A DNA stretch of 34,074 nt from a virus. The stretch spans positions 1 to 34,074 of IMG/VR virus record IMGVR_UViG_3300018428_000091; one strand, written 5' to 3'. The notes under the pieces were generated by a model that was not told the origin of the DNA, searched no databases, and was given only the letters and a program-made list of their open reading frames with translations. The position numbers and the translations under genes are program-made. Shown piece by piece: positions 11,057 to 18,924 of the stretch (its first letter is position 1; each line of letters opens with the position of its first letter).

Positions 11057-11419
11057 TTAATTCTCTCTTTTAAACTCTAAATAAAGTATATCTTCTTCAT
11101 CTAACACAACAAACTGCAAATGTAATTCCACTCTCACTGCATGATCTACACGGTAAATGTTCATATCTAAAAATTCTACTCTAGGCTCTTTATCTATGAT
11201 TCTTTTGATATCTTCTCTTAATTCTTCTTCTGTAAATGTATCCTCAGGATTCATTAACAAATCATGTACTATGCAACCAAAATTAGGACGCATTACTCTC
11301 TCGCCTTTGCGAGTATAAAATTCGTTCAGTAAATCTCTTTTAACTAGATCTATATCTGTAAGAGTGTAAGGTGCTCTAACCTGATCTACTGTACTAAAGC
11401 CTTTGAATATTGTTGCCAT
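11057..11419 (-). CDS. 25: Baseplate wedge protein gp25
   Basis: A 120-residue protein of the gp25/GpW family, the small wedge subunit that joins gp6 and gp53 and nucleates sheath assembly. It carries the family signature GERVMRPNFGC at residues 39-49, followed by an acidic helix and the strands NIYRVDHAVRVELHLQF. I chose the start at 11419 (MATIFKGFSTV) because family similarity begins there; upstream in-frame ATGs at 11434, 11440 and 11503 would add a non-homologous tail. No Shine-Dalgarno sequence precedes any of these. A GATAAATA late-promoter box at 11425-11432 would, at T4 spacing, start the transcript on the A of this ATG. It is first in the operon gp25-gp6-giant protein. Confidence 0.92.
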   Translation of the reverse strand: MATIFKGFSTVDQVRAPYTLTDIDLVKRDLLNEFYTRKGERVMRPNFGCIVHDLLMNPEDTFTEEELREDIKRIIDKEPRVEFLDMNIYRVDHAVRVELHLQFVVLDEEDILYLEFKREN

Positions 11420-11424
11420 ACAAG

Positions 11425-11432
11425 TATTTATC
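11425..11432 (-). promoter_or_regulatory. Late-type promoter box GATAAATA before gp25
   Basis: Reading leftward, GATAAATA differs by one base from the T4 late -10 box TATAAATA. The same octamer occurs before other virion genes in this window. With T4 spacing (last A at -6) the +1 is 11419, the first base of the gp25 start codon, which predicts a leaderless mRNA. Confidence 0.6.
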
Positions 11433-11471
11433 ATAATCATTAACAGAAGTTTTATTATAAGAAAAAAATGG

Positions 11472-11499
11472 TTGACATGCTCAAATAAGTGTGTATAAT
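11472..11499 (+). promoter_or_regulatory. Host-type (sigma70-like) early promoter for the hydrolase cassette
   Basis: A perfect TTGACA (11472-11477) and a perfect TATAAT (11494-11499) are 16 bp apart, pointing at the gene starting at 11556. Expected +1 is near 11506. The -10 lies inside a palindrome, and a second inverted repeat covers the expected start site. A near copy of this promoter, sharing GTGTATAATAC and the 16-bp spacing, precedes gp55. Confidence 0.82.
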
Positions 11500-11523
11500 A
11501 CACTTATACTATGTAAATAGTAT
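11491..11523. promoter_or_regulatory. Two adjacent palindromes over the -10 and +1: possible operator
   Basis: GTGTAT-A-ATACAC (11491-11503) is a perfect palindrome that contains the -10. ATACTAT-GTAA-ATAGTAT (11506-11523) is a perfect 7-bp inverted repeat with a 4-base loop, beginning at the expected transcription start. They could bind a repressor that shuts off early transcription, or the second could form a 5' mRNA hairpin. The repeats are seen directly; the function is inferred. Confidence 0.4.
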
Positions 11524-11555
11524 TACATTCATTAGCAACAAGAGGATATGCTAAA

Positions 11556-11810
11556 ATGTTTAAGATCAAAAACGAATTTGATCGATTAGGGTTGTTGGCA
11601 GATGCTGTCAACAAAAAACTTAATAATAAAAGGTTCATTTTGAGCCAGTCAGCAAACAAGCGGTATATGTCTTATTGTTTGTATGATTATGCTACTAAAA
11701 AACATGTAGTATTTGATACTATAATGTTTTCAGGACATTATCAATACGATAAGAGTGTTGTGCCTGCAGAGTTTGCGGAGATGGAAAATTTGCTAACTAA
11801 TGCGTCCTAA
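11556..11810 (+). CDS. Unknown 84-aa early protein
   Basis: I do not recognise this protein. It is first in the plus-strand cassette, 50 bases behind the predicted early transcription start, with an AGAGGA ribosome site. It is small, soluble-looking, rich in Lys, Asn and Tyr, with no signal peptide or membrane segment. The central stretch RYMSYCLYDYATKKHVVFD looks like a beta hairpin. Its last 11 bases overlap the start of the hydrolase gene, which suggests coupled translation. Position and promoter suggest a host-takeover or accessory gene expressed early, but the sequence gives no direct clue to its function. Confidence 0.75.
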   Translation: MFKIKNEFDRLGLLADAVNKKLNNKRFILSQSANKRYMSYCLYDYATKKHVVFDTIMFSGHYQYDKSVVPAEFAEMENLLTNAS

Positions 11811-12420
11811 AGTTCTATATTTGCACGGTGCTAATGCATCACCAGATAATTTTAATTATTACAAATTAATATTACCTGAACATGATCACATTGCACCAAT
11901 GTATGATATGGAAGAGGACCCATTTGATGTAGTAGATTCTCTTAATCGTAAAGTAACCAGAGAATTTGGAAACGACAAAATTATTGTTGTTGGCCATAGT
12001 TTTGGTGGGTTGATCGGTGCATGGTTTAGTGCCGTCAACCCAAAACGAATTACACATTTAGTAACTATTGCTACACCGTGGCAAGGCACACCTGTTGCTA
12101 GAATTTTTGGCTACTTTTTTAGAAACTCTAAAATGTTCCAAAACACTAGACCTGGGGCAGAGGTGTTATCGCTTTTACAGCAAAAAACATTTACTGGTCT
12201 GCACACTAACATTGTATGCACTCAGGGTGGTAATCCTGTAGCAGGAATGGGCAGTCAAGCAAACGACGGTATGGTTAGTGTTAGCAGTCAAAGCAGTACT
12301 CCTGAAAATTTTAAACAGACCGAAAACGTGTACATAGAAGCAGGTCACAGCGGTGTTTTATTAAATAATAGTGTAACAGATTTATTAAATAAAATCTATA
12401 CCGGAGAGCATAATGGTTAA
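11800..12420 (+). CDS. Lipase-like alpha/beta hydrolase
   Basis: The 206-aa protein has the parts of a small serine hydrolase. There is an N-terminal strand ending in HG (residues 9-10), the oxyanion-hole region. The nucleophile elbow GHSFGG gives Ser67. TIATPWQGTPVA (about 89-100) follows, typical of lipases and PGAP1-like esterases. NDGMVSVSS (155-163) gives the likely acid Asp156, and AGHSGVL gives His183. The triad is complete, so activity as an ester or lipid hydrolase is plausible; the substrate is unknown. There is no signal peptide, so it should act inside the cell. It overlaps its upstream neighbour by 11 bases and its downstream neighbour by 8, forming one early operon. Such enzymes are not part of the T4 core set, so this looks like an acquired accessory gene. 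Membrane lipid remodelling, lysis support or depolymerisation of a storage compound are all possible. Confidence 0.82.
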   Translation: MRPKVLYLHGANASPDNFNYYKLILPEHDHIAPMYDMEEDPFDVVDSLNRKVTREFGNDKIIVVGHSFGGLIGAWFSAVNPKRITHLVTIATPWQGTPVARIFGYFFRNSKMFQNTRPGAEVLSLLQQKTFTGLHTNIVCTQGGNPVAGMGSQANDGMVSVSSQSSTPENFKQTENVYIEAGHSGVLLNNSVTDLLNKIYTGEHNG

Positions 12421-12604
12421 CAAAACCTTAAACAACACACTAGAAGAAGAATTAAGAATTCAGTTAGTCGATCAGTTGAAAACTATCAACGCACTTAAAT
12501 CTGAAATTGATATGCTTAAAAATACAATCAAAGAAGAACAAGATCAAAAGTATAGAGCATACGTTAAAATTTCAGATTTGCAAAGAGAATTAAATAAAAG
12601 TTAA
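12413..12604 (+). CDS. Small coiled-coil protein (63 aa), unknown
   Basis: A short, highly charged protein made almost wholly of a predicted helix with heptad-like hydrophobic spacing from about residue 9 to 60 (LEEELRIQLVDQLKTINALK). It overlaps the hydrolase end by 8 bases, so it belongs to the same cassette. Its stop shares TTAA (12601-12604) with the stop of the gp5-like gene coming from the other strand. It may oligomerise or bind the hydrolase; I cannot name a family. Confidence 0.65.
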   Translation: MVNKTLNNTLEEELRIQLVDQLKTINALKSEIDMLKNTIKEEQDQKYRAYVKISDLQRELNKS

Positions 12605-15222
12605 ACGTTCCAATCGGACCAATCATCAACTATAACTTCTGGTCCACCTGGGTTTGGCCTTGGGTCTGGCTTTACTGGGCCTGGATCTACTACAACGATC
12701 GGGTCAACAATAGAGATAGGTTCACCGAATACTGAAGTATACATTTTTCTAGCTCTACGCAAATCTTTAGCCTGTTGTGCCCAAGGCACAGAATTAGTAC
12801 CGTATGATGGCAAGGGAATATTATCCGGAGTCATAAACAACTCACCTTCGTAAATTCTTCTATCTCTGTAGTCTTGCTTGAGCACGGGGCCGCTGGGCGT
12901 CATACCGTATTGATAATTCATCATAATTGCCGGAACTTGGCTAAAAGCACCGGCATTTGTTGCATCTACAACTGGGCTTCTTACCATCTCGTCAAAACTA
13001 ATATGCATAGACATGCTAGTTAATGCACTTAGTTGATTATCACTTACTGGTACATTGATTATACTACCTACTTTTTCTTTTTCTGCCATAAACTCTGCTT
13101 GCACTAATTGATAATTAGTTTCATCAGTAATGTTTCCTTGAGACACATCTCTTATAGAATTTCCGTTTTGATCTGTGTAAACAACTGTGGAACCTTCTGT
13201 ATACGCAGTAATGCCTATATCTTCTAGTTCACCGAGAAACTCTACGTTATCTGCAGATGTCATTTTGGCCCTATTAATGTTGCTTTTCATTTCTTTTAAT
13301 TGGCCTTGTTGTATGCTGGCTTTCCTGCCAGCATAATCTATACCAATTAAATCTGCATCGCCAATGCCTTTTTCAACTCTAGTCATTGAACCTATAATTT
13401 TTGTTTTATCTGCTGTTAGAGTTGCTGATCGAACAGGTGGCAATGATTTATTAAGTGCAGAAATTACCGCAGTTACTTTTTCTGGGCCTATAGTTTTCTG
13501 TGCTGGAACATCCCAGTTGCTTTGTGCTCCGTTAGTTGATATGTAACTGGGTGATGATCCTTCAAATCCTACTCCTGCACTGAACCCGTCTGGTGTGTTT
13601 ACATCTGCTGGTGTGTCAGGAGTTAATGGTGCAGTTGGTGGGGGATTGTCTTCTGGGGCCGTGCCGCCGATGCCGGGTGGCTTTTCTATTTGATCTCTCG
13701 GGTCACTGATGTTATGTCCTATCCAAGGCTCTAATGTAATATAATTAGATGTAATAGTAGAAATTTCTTTGGCTTCACCGGATCTAACCCCGCCTTTTCC
13801 TTTAAGTGGATCTTCAGCACCTGCGTCATACTCAATCTCACTGTATGGTTCATCATTAAAAGTATTAGTTGCTATTGAGGCAACAGTACTAGCATCAGTA
13901 GCGGCGCTTGCATTTGGACCGCCGCTGTTCATCATAATTCTGCCGCCGGAGTTCTCATTTATGTTACTACCAGCAGTTATGTTTACTGCACTGCCTGCTT
14001 TGATGTGTGTGGTGCTAGATGATTCAGCAAACAGCGACCCGCCGCCTGCTTTTAAATTAACATCTGTGCCCGCTGTTCCGTTAAATACTCCTGCGGCATT
14101 AAATTGTATATCGCCTGCGGCAGAAGTACCCAAAATACTTGCTGAAGAAACAAATCTTGTTTCGTTTTGAGACTCTACAATAAAGTTGCCGCCAACACCT
14201 GTTGGAGCATTGCCTAACACACCAGGTCCGGCATATTCAGTACCTGACTCACCAGCATTTGTTGTGTCACCGGCGGCTTTGATATTTACATCCTGGCCTG
14301 CTTCTAAATTAATGTTTCTGTCTGCTCTAACATTAAAATCACCTTTGGTACGCATTGTGATTTCTGTGTCTGCATACAACACCAATTGATTTGCTCCAGT
14401 CATCTCCATCCAAACTTTACCGCTTTTATTAATAAAGTAAATCATTCCTTCATTATCATCTAACAGTATTTGATTTCCTTGTGCTGACCTAATTCTAACT
14501 TGTCTATTAGTTAAACTGTCGTCCATTATAAATTGGTGTCCGCCTAATCTATAATCATATTTTTCCGGATCTCTAGGTCCTGGAGTAAGTACACCAAATA
14601 CTTCACTAGGCGATTCTCGTCTTGCACCACTGCTTGTTGGTCCTCTTACATTATCAAAAATTAAACCTTGTTTAGTCACTGCTTCACTTATTGTATGTGA
14701 AATTGGCCTAAATATATCGTTATGGCCTTCCTGTTCAGATCGTTTGTTTTTTTCTAATGTTGGCATTTGGAATGCATTAACTTGAAAATTATTGTCATAC
14801 GGTAAGCCAGGTACCATGTGATTAAATTTATCTTGATACAGGCAACTGATGATAATAGGATACTTCATGTTACCATCACCAAATGCAACCAGCACGTGGT
14901 TACCTAAATCCGGAGGTACCATCCACATACCATAGGATTGCATTGTGTTAGTAGGATTTTCTAATTCTTTACCCACTGCTTTGGGATCAGTGGAACCAGC
15001 GAAAGGTGAACTCCATACCGCTTCAAAATATCCTGTTGACGTTTGCTTGTCTTGTGCTAGAGCAGGAACAAAAACTTTTAATCTACCTGTTCTGCTGATA
15101 TCTTTGTTTGCTACTACTTCGCCCATAAAGATACCGTAGGTAGGATCTTTAGTCTCTTGAATTTTTTGTCTAGGATTTTTGTTACTGCTCCTAAACGTAT
15201 TAGACTGGTATGATGTAGGCAT
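12601..15222 (-). CDS. 5: Baseplate central hub / spike protein, gp5-like with lysozyme-like domain
   Basis: This 873-aa protein forms the tail tip that pierces the envelope. Residues about 28-130 are an OB-fold like the gp5 N-terminus (YGIFMGEVVANKDISRTGRL, then GMWMVPPDLGNHVLVAFGDG). Residues about 205-440 hold short beta repeats of the gp5-C/VgrG needle kind (QILLDDNEGMIYFINKSGKV, INLEAGQDVNIKAAGD). A Pro-rich linker spans 512-545. Residues about 661-800 resemble a T4-type (GH24) lysozyme: EDIGITAY with Glu667 at the catalytic position, then NIT, VPVSDNQLSAL and RRIYEGELF. The residue matching catalytic Asp20 is Glu676, and Thr26 is replaced by Tyr682. In T4 gp5 the lysozyme lies before the needle; here it follows it. 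The C-terminal tail is Pro/Asp-rich. It shares TAATG with the preceding hub gene. Confidence 0.83.
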   Translation of the reverse strand: MPTSYQSNTFRSSNKNPRQKIQETKDPTYGIFMGEVVANKDISRTGRLKVFVPALAQDKQTSTGYFEAVWSSPFAGSTDPKAVGKELENPTNTMQSYGMWMVPPDLGNHVLVAFGDGNMKYPIIISCLYQDKFNHMVPGLPYDNNFQVNAFQMPTLEKNKRSEQEGHNDIFRPISHTISEAVTKQGLIFDNVRGPTSSGARRESPSEVFGVLTPGPRDPEKYDYRLGGHQFIMDDSLTNRQVRIRSAQGNQILLDDNEGMIYFINKSGKVWMEMTGANQLVLYADTEITMRTKGDFNVRADRNINLEAGQDVNIKAAGDTTNAGESGTEYAGPGVLGNAPTGVGGNFIVESQNETRFVSSASILGTSAAGDIQFNAAGVFNGTAGTDVNLKAGGGSLFAESSSTTHIKAGSAVNITAGSNINENSGGRIMMNSGGPNASAATDASTVASIATNTFNDEPYSEIEYDAGAEDPLKGKGGVRSGEAKEISTITSNYITLEPWIGHNISDPRDQIEKPPGIGGTAPEDNPPPTAPLTPDTPADVNTPDGFSAGVGFEGSSPSYISTNGAQSNWDVPAQKTIGPEKVTAVISALNKSLPPVRSATLTADKTKIIGSMTRVEKGIGDADLIGIDYAGRKASIQQGQLKEMKSNINRAKMTSADNVEFLGELEDIGITAYTEGSTVVYTDQNGNSIRDVSQGNITDETNYQLVQAEFMAEKEKVGSIINVPVSDNQLSALTSMSMHISFDEMVRSPVVDATNAGAFSQVPAIMMNYQYGMTPSGPVLKQDYRDRRIYEGELFMTPDNIPLPSYGTNSVPWAQQAKDLRRARKMYTSVFGEPISIVDPIVVVDPGPVKPDPRPNPGGPEVIVDDWSDWNV

Positions 15223-17684
15223 TATTCACTTTCTCCGGGAGGATGTTTTTCTAACATACTGATTTTGATAGGTGTTAACTTATTAAGGTTTAATTCAGTA
15301 CTATAAAGTCCTCTACTGAAGTTATTTACTACAGTAACCATTCTGTACATGCCACTTATGAAATAACTAGTGCCTTTTGGTTGCCAATAACCGGTGTTGT
15401 TATCTTCATCTTCAACATCCATATCATAACGTCTAGGTAATTGCATTTCAAACATCACATAGTTTTCGTCTTTGCTGTAGACAGCATACTCTGGATTAGT
15501 TTCTGCCGGATCATTTACAAGAGGTACCTGTCTTCCAGTTGTATCAGGTTGGCCGAGATAAAATGGATCTCCTCTAACAGTCATATCTAATTTTACCAAG
15601 AAATCACTAGCACCATGTTGTTGCATCAAGTAACCAAATATACTATTCCTTGTTGTGCCATCGTATGTTGCCGCTTCTGATGGGTTTGTTAAATGTATTT
15701 GTTGCACTTGAGGTTGTGCATTATCACCTGCGTCCGCATGCTGTGATTCTGAATCTAAATTCTTTGCTTGACGTCTTAAATCTCTAATTCTGTTTTTAAC
15801 TGTTTGCTGGCTCATATCTTGGCTTATATCTAGCCCTTGACTGTCCATGATATCAGCACCGTATTGATAACCGCTTAATCTTTCTGAATACGAACCCCCA
15901 TTGATACCTTTTTGTGTGTCACTTAATGTGTTTGCATTTGCTTGAGCTCCTGCATTTTGTGCGGCCTGTAAAAGCGATGAGTCTGCTAATGCTAGTGCAA
16001 GGAACTGTTGACTTTGTCCGTTTTGATTGCTCACTAGATCAGCAATTTCGGCGCCGCTTAATCCTGCCCATTCCCCTAATTGTTGTCTTTGGCCTGGGTC
16101 TAAATTATTTAAGAAGTCGTTCGCTTGCTCTGCCGCGGCGGCTTTTTCTGCCGCTTGAGCCGCTTCTTGTCCTGTTAGGTCATCGTTTTCGCCTGCAGTG
16201 TCTGACAAAGAGTCTGCCAGTGCTGTACTGAAGTCACCTGTAACACCTCCTGCAGGAGGAACAATTAATGCAATACCATTGTTGTAGCCAATTCTACAAT
16301 CTATAATTTGATCATTTCTACCGGTATAGGTATAATGATATGCTTTAAAAACTGTTGCACTCATTTGATCGAAACGAGATTGAACATCAGATTTAGACAA
16401 ATTAATATTTTCTTCTGTGTTCTGCTGAATATTACTGCCATCAGTTCTATAAATGTACGGACCATACGTTATTTTTTTCTGATGGGTATTTCTATATTCG
16501 TCATATTCACCGTATTCATAATCGGAATTAATTTTAAACCATTTAACAAAACCTTGTTCCTTGCGTACATTTGCACCGGCGTCAGCCGCATCGGATCTTG
16601 TGGTACCTTCAAAAAATTCATCACTCATACTAAGTATGGTTGCAACTACTACATCAATTTTAACACCTTCTCTGAATGTGACCATGTCTTTGCTCACAAC
16701 AACGTCTAGCCTACCGCTGTCTATAGGATCACCTTCTAGTATTTCTTTGTATTCGTCCTGTGTTTTTCCTGACAACTGTGGATTCATTATACGGTTAATA
16801 TCTTCTGCTTTTGCTTTGCTGTTATTAGTGAGGGTGTCGTCACTGATGCCTAAATCAGGATCGGCGCCTTCGGATACCAATAGGCCACTTAAATCAAATT
16901 TTATTTCATCTCTGAATTGATAGTCTGTTAAATTCTTTTCTGCATACTCTTTCAATTTATTTTCAACGTCAGTCAAATATTCTTTAATTGTTCCGCCTTC
17001 TGCAGTAACAAGACAGGGTAATGTGTAAAACTGATCTGAATAAGGTATCTGATCTTTTGCTACACATTCAAACGAATATTGACTTCCTTTTGCATCGATA
17101 TCTATGCCTACATTTTTTAAAATCATATTATATCTATAAGGACCAGCGATTGCTGTTACAACACCTTCCTTTTCAGGATCGTCTATGTCTTCTGAATATC
17201 CTTTAAACACAATTTCTAAAAATAAAGGCACATCAGGTGCAAAGATTGGGCAACCTAAATGTTTTTTTGCGGCAAGTATTTGATCCATGAAGTCTGCAGA
17301 TCCAGGCTGTATTACATCAAAGTTTATTGTTGATGTATGAAAAGAACCGCCAGTGCCTACAGCAGACACAATTTGTACATTATCTATTTGTGCTCCAGTA
17401 ACACCTGTTTGTGCGAGAACCACTGTTTCTTCTGGCTTTGCAATTAAATAATTTTTTAAATAACCTCCGCCGGAGCCGCCGCCGGATGCACTAGGAGTAG
17501 GCAAGGGATTTCTAGCAGTAGTACCTGCACTGGGAGTAAAAACGCCTGCGGCAACGGGTGATGCTTTAGGGGGAATCATGTATAATTTAATATTATACGC
17601 ATAGTTGTCAAATTTATCCAGCACGTTTCCATAAACAGTGCCTACTATCGGATCGTATTGTGGCTGTGGTGTTGTGTCGCTCAT
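15222..17684 (-). CDS. Large baseplate hub protein (gp27 position), tentative
   Basis: An 820-aa virion protein between gp53 and gp5, in a tightly packed minus-strand operon: it starts 2 bases after the gp53 stop and shares TAATG with gp5. Adjacency to gp5 suggests the ring-shaped hub partner that holds the spike (gp27 in T4, 391 aa). The middle N-terminal part (about 110-230) reads like a hub tube domain: VPLFLEIVFKGYSED, YRYNMILKNVGIDID, QYSFECVAKDQIPY. A Gly/Ser linker sits at about 65-75. Residues about 488-665 are an Ala/Gln/Asp-rich, probably helical insertion. The C-terminus (about 690-820) returns to ordered beta-rich sequence such as DFLVKLDMTVRGDPFYLGQP, typical of contractile-tail hub proteins. 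I am sure it is a structural gene, less sure that it is gp27. Confidence 0.6.
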   Translation of the reverse strand: MSDTTPQPQYDPIVGTVYGNVLDKFDNYAYNIKLYMIPPKASPVAAGVFTPSAGTTARNPLPTPSASGGGSGGGYLKNYLIAKPEETVVLAQTGVTGAQIDNVQIVSAVGTGGSFHTSTINFDVIQPGSADFMDQILAAKKHLGCPIFAPDVPLFLEIVFKGYSEDIDDPEKEGVVTAIAGPYRYNMILKNVGIDIDAKGSQYSFECVAKDQIPYSDQFYTLPCLVTAEGGTIKEYLTDVENKLKEYAEKNLTDYQFRDEIKFDLSGLLVSEGADPDLGISDDTLTNNSKAKAEDINRIMNPQLSGKTQDEYKEILEGDPIDSGRLDVVVSKDMVTFREGVKIDVVVATILSMSDEFFEGTTRSDAADAGANVRKEQGFVKWFKINSDYEYGEYDEYRNTHQKKITYGPYIYRTDGSNIQQNTEENINLSKSDVQSRFDQMSATVFKAYHYTYTGRNDQIIDCRIGYNNGIALIVPPAGGVTGDFSTALADSLSDTAGENDDLTGQEAAQAAEKAAAAEQANDFLNNLDPGQRQQLGEWAGLSGAEIADLVSNQNGQSQQFLALALADSSLLQAAQNAGAQANANTLSDTQKGINGGSYSERLSGYQYGADIMDSQGLDISQDMSQQTVKNRIRDLRRQAKNLDSESQHADAGDNAQPQVQQIHLTNPSEAATYDGTTRNSIFGYLMQQHGASDFLVKLDMTVRGDPFYLGQPDTTGRQVPLVNDPAETNPEYAVYSKDENYVMFEMQLPRRYDMDVEDEDNNTGYWQPKGTSYFISGMYRMVTVVNNFSRGLYSTELNLNKLTPIKISMLEKHPPGESE

Positions 17685-17686
17685 AA

Positions 17687-17986
17687 CTAGCCTATAATGC
17701 TTTCAACAGTTGCTCTGGTTGGCAATTTAATCTCTACTCCTTGTTTAAAATCGCCCAAAGGGTCTTTTAGTTGATCTGGATTTCTCAATGCAAATACCCA
17801 CCATAGTCGTGTGTTGTTGTATAATTCGTGTGCTAATAAATCAGGTCTGCCTGCAAACTTTGCTGGAATAGTGTATGATACATCTGACACAACTTTAGGA
17901 ACTGTAGGCAAAGTGTTAATATCTAAAAACACATCGTATGTTCCAGCACGTCTCAAAAAACTGTCCCTTCTGTGAATTTCTGCCAT
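17687..17986 (-). CDS. 53: Baseplate wedge protein gp53
   Basis: A 99-aa protein with the hallmark of the gp53 family, GRPDLLAHELYNNTRLWWVF at residues 46-65, and the C-terminal KQGVEIKLPT that follows in such LysM-like wedge proteins. In T4 gp53 (196 aa) clamps neighbouring wedges together when the baseplate ring closes; this version keeps only the core. Its start overlaps the upstream stop as TAATG, and the hub gene follows after 2 bases. Confidence 0.88.
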   Translation of the reverse strand: MAEIHRRDSFLRRAGTYDVFLDINTLPTVPKVVSDVSYTIPAKFAGRPDLLAHELYNNTRLWWVFALRNPDQLKDPLGDFKQGVEIKLPTRATVESIIG

Positions 17987-18849
17987 TAGATAAACCCGTC
18001 CTTATAATTAGTACCTGATGTAAATTTGTTAAGGTCAAACTTCTTACGCAATTTATGAGGTGTATAACTTGGTTGCAGTGTAATAGAAATGTTTGATGCA
18101 GTTGGTACAAAAGTAGTTTCGTCTCCATTGACTCCTGTTTTAACAGGAACATAGTCTACGTCGTCGCCTAATTGATACTGATAGTCTGTTACCACTACTG
18201 GTACTTTGTTAAAGCCATGATCTCCCAAATATTCAAACAACATTACTGGGGGCGGTGTACCGTACATGCCATCTGCTACTGCTTGGTCTCCAAAGAAACT
18301 TTTTGTAACAATTTTTAAAAAGTGCATGATTGCTAACATGTATCTTGCTTCTGCAATAGTGTTAGCAGTAAAATCTTCTACCACAACCAATTGTGGGGGA
18401 GTAGAATTAGTATAATTTACTAGAGGATAATTAGAACCATAAAAATCTGTTATTTCGTAATTTGCTCTACCGCTCACAAATATATTAGGAGTATACTGCC
18501 AAACTAAACCACCTGAATCTTTAAGTGGTTTTAATAAGTAATCATCACCTGCACTACTTTCACCTGAGCCTCCTATAAGGGTGTTGCCACCCTTCCAGAA
18601 ATTATCTGCCGCACCGCCTTTAGGTCTTAACCTAGCTCTCCAGTCAACAGGAGTACCTGTGCCTTTTTGCCCAGATGATATAACATCGACTATGCCTGCT
18701 TGAGCAGTTTCTCGAGCAATGTTATCTCTTAATTCTCTTTCTTTTGCTGTTTGATATAAAGAATCGGCCTGACCTATACCACCACGCATTGTAGGCGGCT
18801 TAAATATTAAACCGTCGGTAAGATTGCCAATATACTTTTTTGCACTCAT
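17986..18849 (-). CDS. Baseplate tail-tube cap/initiator candidate (gp48/gp54-like)
   Basis: A 287-aa protein that opens the minus-strand baseplate operon. I chose the ATG at 18849 (MSAKKYIGNL) because AGGAG sits 5 bases before it and a late promoter box 21 bases before it; the ATG 36 bases upstream has no ribosome site. After a Gly-rich, probably flexible N-terminal third, the body has VWQYTPNIFVSG, then ANTIAEARYMLAIMHFLKIV, and it ends with NISITLQPSYTPHKLRKKFD. A long helix followed by a late beta strand ending the domain, together with its place next to gp53, suggests the proteins that start the tail tube on the hub (T4 gp48, gp54). This rests on pattern and context rather than clear similarity. 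Confidence 0.5.
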   Translation of the reverse strand: MSAKKYIGNLTDGLIFKPPTMRGGIGQADSLYQTAKERELRDNIARETAQAGIVDVISSGQKGTGTPVDWRARLRPKGGAADNFWKGGNTLIGGSGESSAGDDYLLKPLKDSGGLVWQYTPNIFVSGRANYEITDFYGSNYPLVNYTNSTPPQLVVVEDFTANTIAEARYMLAIMHFLKIVTKSFFGDQAVADGMYGTPPPVMLFEYLGDHGFNKVPVVVTDYQYQLGDDVDYVPVKTGVNGDETTFVPTASNISITLQPSYTPHKLRKKFDLNKFTSGTNYKDGFI

Positions 18850-18869
18850 ACTAACTCCTGCTATGCTTA

Positions 18870-18877
18870 TATTTATC
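18870..18877 (-). promoter_or_regulatory. Late-type promoter box GATAAATA for the gp53-hub-gp5 operon
   Basis: GATAAATA on the minus strand puts +1 near 18864. This gives a 15-base leader that contains AGGAG and ends at the ATG at 18849. The box, leader and start site fit a functional gp55-dependent late promoter. Confidence 0.72.
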
Positions 18878-18924
18878 GAAATCAATAAAACATCTTATAA
18901 TTTTTAAAAGTGGGTAAATAATAG

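Noticed and set aside
13769-14389. Plus-strand frames opposite gp5
   Set aside because: Antisense shadows of the beta-repeat region; no ribosome sites.
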